Source: Acidobacteriota bacterium (GTDB lineage Bacteria; Acidobacteriota; Vicinamibacteria; Vicinamibacterales; CAVVIG01). Taken from it: 43,530 bases of DNA. How positions within the stretch are numbered: the stretch's first letter is position 1; every line of letters starts with the position of its first letter. The notes below the pieces were generated by a model that saw nothing but the letters and a program-made list of their open reading frames with translations, ran no database searches and was not told the DNA's origin. This document shows positions 41,922 to 43,530 of the stretch, piece after piece. The stretch lies in contig JAGWRA010000093.1 of NCBI GenBank assembly GCA_028876655.1, forward strand, positions 1-43,530, in the 5' to 3' direction. The translations under genes and the position numbers were made by a program.

Positions 41922-42704
41922 ATGCTCCAGGCGCGCGAGATCGTCTACCGGGTCGGCCAGCGGGAGCTCCTGCACGGCGTGTCGGCGTCGTTCGAGGCCG
42001 GCCGCCTCCACCTCATCGTCGGGCCGAATGGCGCCGGCAAGTCGACCTTCGTGAAGGTGCTGTCGCGGCTGCTGCGGCCGCAGGCGGGCGAGGTCCGCTA
42101 CGGCGACCTCGACGCGGGCACGCAGGACGAGCGGACGCTGGCCCGGCAGCGCGCCGTGCTGTCACAGGCACTCGAGCTGGCCTTTCCGCTCCCCGTGCGC
42201 GATCTCGTGATGATGGGGCGCTATCCGCACTTCCGCGGCCGCCCCGGACGGGCCGACGAGGAGATCTGCGACGAAGTGATGGCGTACTTCGACGTGCAGG
42301 ACATGCGCGATCGGAGCTACGTGACGCTCAGCGGCGGCGAGAAGCAGCGCGTGAACTTCGCGCGGGTCCTGGCGCAGGTCTGGCGGCCGCTGCCCGGCGC
42401 CTGCCGGTACCTCTTCCTGGACGAGCCGCTGACGTTCCTCGACATCCGCCACCAGATCGACTTCATGAAGAAGGTGCGCGCCTTCGTCGAGCACCACGAC
42501 GTCGTCGCCGTCGGTGTCGTGCACGACCTGAACCTCGCCGCCCGCTTCGGCGACCGGCTGCTGATGATCGACGACGGCCGCATCGTCGCCTTCGGCTCGA
42601 AGGAGGACGTGCTGACGCCGGCGCACATCCGCTCGACGTTCCACGTCGATCCGGTCGTCGTCCGCGAGCCCGGCACCGACGCCTTCCACCTGATCTTCCA
42701 TTGA
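41922..42704 (+). CDS. ABC transporter ATP-binding protein (HmuV/FecE-like)
   Basis: This ATPase of the importer encoded upstream has 260 residues. It has Walker A IVGPNGAGKSTFVKVLSRLL, Q loop VLSQALELAFPLPVRDLVMM, the ABC signature YVTLSGGEKQRVNFARVLAQ, Walker B RYLFLDEPLTFLDIRHQ and the switch His in GVVHDLNLAARFGDRL. The form 'P.SGGEKQRV..ARVLAQ' with an inserted WRPLPGACRYL before Walker B is typical of HmuV haem ATPases. The ATG is 10 bases after the permease stop. Confidence 0.94.
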   Translation: MLQAREIVYRVGQRELLHGVSASFEAGRLHLIVGPNGAGKSTFVKVLSRLLRPQAGEVRYGDLDAGTQDERTLARQRAVLSQALELAFPLPVRDLVMMGRYPHFRGRPGRADEEICDEVMAYFDVQDMRDRSYVTLSGGEKQRVNFARVLAQVWRPLPGACRYLFLDEPLTFLDIRHQIDFMKKVRAFVEHHDVVAVGVVHDLNLAARFGDRLLMIDDGRIVAFGSKEDVLTPAHIRSTFHVDPVVVREPGTDAFHLIFH

Positions 42705-42708
42705 GTCC

Positions 42709-42737
42709 GGGCTCCGGCGCGCCGGCCCTTGCGTTTT
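42709..42737 (+). terminator. Terminator-like palindrome after the ABC operon
   Basis: GGGCTCCGGCGCGCCGGCCC contains the 12-bp perfect palindrome CCGGCGCGCCGG and is followed by TTGCGTTTT. It lies 5 bases after the ATPase stop. Confidence 0.5.
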
Positions 42738-42758
42738 CCAGCGGCGGCCACCCACAAT
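42729..42758 (+). promoter_or_regulatory. Candidate promoter for the CusF-like gene
   Basis: TTGCGT (42729-42734) and CACAAT (42753-42758) are separated by 18 bases and lie about 62 bases before ATG 42820. Both are moderate matches. Confidence 0.35.
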
Positions 42759-42819
42759 CGACGACAGCGCGGCCGCGCCCGTGCGGGCGAGACGGCGGCC
42801 GTCAGGAGGCACGAGGCTG

Positions 42820-43179
42820 ATGGACATGCGCAGACGGATGAGCCGCCTGGTGACCGGGCTGGCGCTGGTGACCCTGGTGGCCGTGGCGGGCGGCGCCTGC
42901 AAGGCGCGCGATCAACTGACCGTCCGGAGCTATGCGATGCAGGGGAAGGTGCTGGCGGTCGACGTCCAGGGGAAGCAGGCCACCATCCAGCACGGGGACA
43001 TCCCGGGCTTCATGGGCGCCATGACGATGGCCTATCCGATCAAGGACGACGAGGCGCTGGCGAGGCTGAAGAAGGGCGACGAGATCAAGGCGGTCGTGGT
43101 CGTCGACGATACGAAGGGGCTCTGGCTCGAGCACATCCAGATCCTGCCGCCGGCCCCGTCTGCGGCGCCGGCGAAGTAG
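42820..43179 (+). CDS. Exported CusF-like copper-binding protein
   Basis: This small exported protein has 119 residues. The N-terminus has Arg-rich start, hydrophobic stretch (LVTGLALVTLVAVAGG) and Cys (GGACKA), so it is secreted and possibly lipidated, although the -3 position is not a standard lipobox. The mature part is a CusF-type small barrel: YAMQGKVLAVDVQGKQATIQ, then HGDIPGFMGAMTMAYPI, whose His and Met residues form the copper site in this family, and LKKGDEIKAVVVV. A second ATG lies two codons downstream. AGGAGG lies upstream of 42820. No Cus efflux genes are beside it. The Cys/His/Met-rich peptide at 28379 is another candidate soft-metal protein in the window. Confidence 0.88.
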   Translation: MDMRRRMSRLVTGLALVTLVAVAGGACKARDQLTVRSYAMQGKVLAVDVQGKQATIQHGDIPGFMGAMTMAYPIKDDEALARLKKGDEIKAVVVVDDTKGLWLEHIQILPPAPSAAPAK

Positions 43180-43192
43180 CCCGCCGGAAGCG

Positions 43193-43214
43193 GCCGGCCG
43201 CCGCAACGGCCGGC
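43193..43214. terminator. Hairpin between convergent genes
   Basis: GCCGGCCG and CGGCCGGC form a perfect 8-bp stem around CCGCAA, between the stops of the CusF-like and hydrolase genes. It may serve both directions. Confidence 0.5.
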
Positions 43215-43234
43215 GGCTCCCGTCGAGCCGGATC

Positions 43235-43530
43235 TCAGGCCCGGCCGCCGTGCGCCAGGTGCGGCGCGTGCGCCTCGATGAGGTGGCGGACGAACCAGTC
43301 GCGCGCGAGGCCGGCGACCACATCGAGCGCCCCCGGTTCCTCGAACAGGTGGGTCGCCCCGGGCACGATGCGCAGCTGCCCGAGCGGGCCGAGTTGCTCG
43401 AGCGCGGCCTCGTTCAGCGCAATCACCTCGACATCGCGTTCGCCGACGATGAGCAGCGTCGGCGCCCGGACGCCCCCGAGCGCGGGGCCGGCCAGATCCG
43501 GCCGCCCGCCGCGCGAGACGACGGCCGCCA
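43235..43530 (-). CDS. Dienelactone-hydrolase-type alpha/beta hydrolase, 5' end outside window
   Basis: The visible 98 residues are the C-terminal third of an alpha/beta hydrolase. It opens VVSRGGRPDLAG, with VRAPTLLIVGERDVEVIALN carrying the acidic catalytic residue (Asp) after the last core strand. VPGATHLFEEPGALDVVAGL carries the catalytic His. This form ('GATHLFEEPGAL') is typical of the dienelactone-hydrolase-like proteins that are often fused to, or beside, a phosphoribosyltransferase; whether that fusion exists here lies outside the window. The frame is open to the window edge, so an internal ATG at 43426 is not the start. Confidence 0.85.
   Translation of the reverse strand, partial: AAVVSRGGRPDLAGPALGGVRAPTLLIVGERDVEVIALNEAALEQLGPLGQLRIVPGATHLFEEPGALDVVAGLARDWFVRHLIEAHAPHLAHGGRA

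Noticed and set aside
43235-43426. Complete 63-residue protein starting at the internal ATG
   Set aside because: The same frame is open to the window edge and encodes the preceding hydrolase core strand, so the gene is partial.

Overview
The window is 43.5 kb of very GC-rich DNA with dense coding. Near-leaderless promoters, many CarboxypepD_reg/TonB-type and RND-type envelope genes, and unusual 7-bp-periodic intergenic arrays are consistent with a soil or sediment Acidobacteriota (Vicinamibacteria-like). That assignment is inference from style, not from a marker gene. No rRNA, tRNA, CRISPR array, insertion sequence or phage gene was seen.

Layout. (i) 1-1247, minus: a partial unknown protein and a small membrane protein. 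(ii) 1414-7274, plus: an RND efflux operon in the order pump, adaptor, outer-membrane factor. It is followed by an AraC regulator (7351-8163) and an amino-acid permease (8237-9784). A Tat-exported amidase (minus, 9920-11629) converges on the permease, and an orphan sensor kinase follows (12019-13821). (iii) 14063-25429: a complete [NiFe]-hydrogenase locus. A pentaheme cytochrome c is divergent from the small subunit, large subunit, cytochrome b and maturation protease genes, which are followed by hypC-D-E-A-B-F. The small subunit has Asn in place of the second Cys of the proximal Fe-S motif. (iv) 25401-27415, minus: a KimA-type K+ importer preceded by a clear ydaO-type c-di-AMP riboswitch. (v) 27420-28342: a lower-GC patch with one unknown membrane protein. 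(vi) 28379-31035: a Cys/His/Met-rich small secreted protein and a TonB-dependent receptor. (vii) 40703 down to 31073, minus: a K+-scarcity locus, in transcription order a separate KdpD-type histidine kinase, KdpE, a porin, a 26-residue membrane peptide, KdpF, A, B and C, a separate KdpD N-terminal/Usp protein, and a 94-residue unknown. KdpD is therefore split into two proteins encoded at opposite ends of the locus. (viii) 40823-42704, plus: a FecCD-type permease and ATPase (haem, siderophore or cobalamin). (ix) 42820-43179: a CusF-like copper-binding protein, then a partial dienelactone-hydrolase-type gene running off the window end.

How they work together. The hydrogenase locus should oxidise H2 outside the inner membrane, pass electrons to quinone through cytochrome b and perhaps to the pentaheme cytochrome, and carries its whole HypA-F maturation set. 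K+ supply is served by two independently controlled importers about 4 kb apart: KimA under c-di-AMP (switched off when K+ is plentiful) and KdpFABC under the split KdpD/KdpE system.

The least expected structure is a family of at least five intergenic arrays (7272-7320, 9774-9914, 11660-11771, 19397-19431, 19726-19907). Their sequence keeps a 7-bp register almost throughout while the unit itself changes along the array. They do not code for protein. One forms a mirrored, hairpin-capable array between convergent genes and two begin on the stop codon of the upstream gene.
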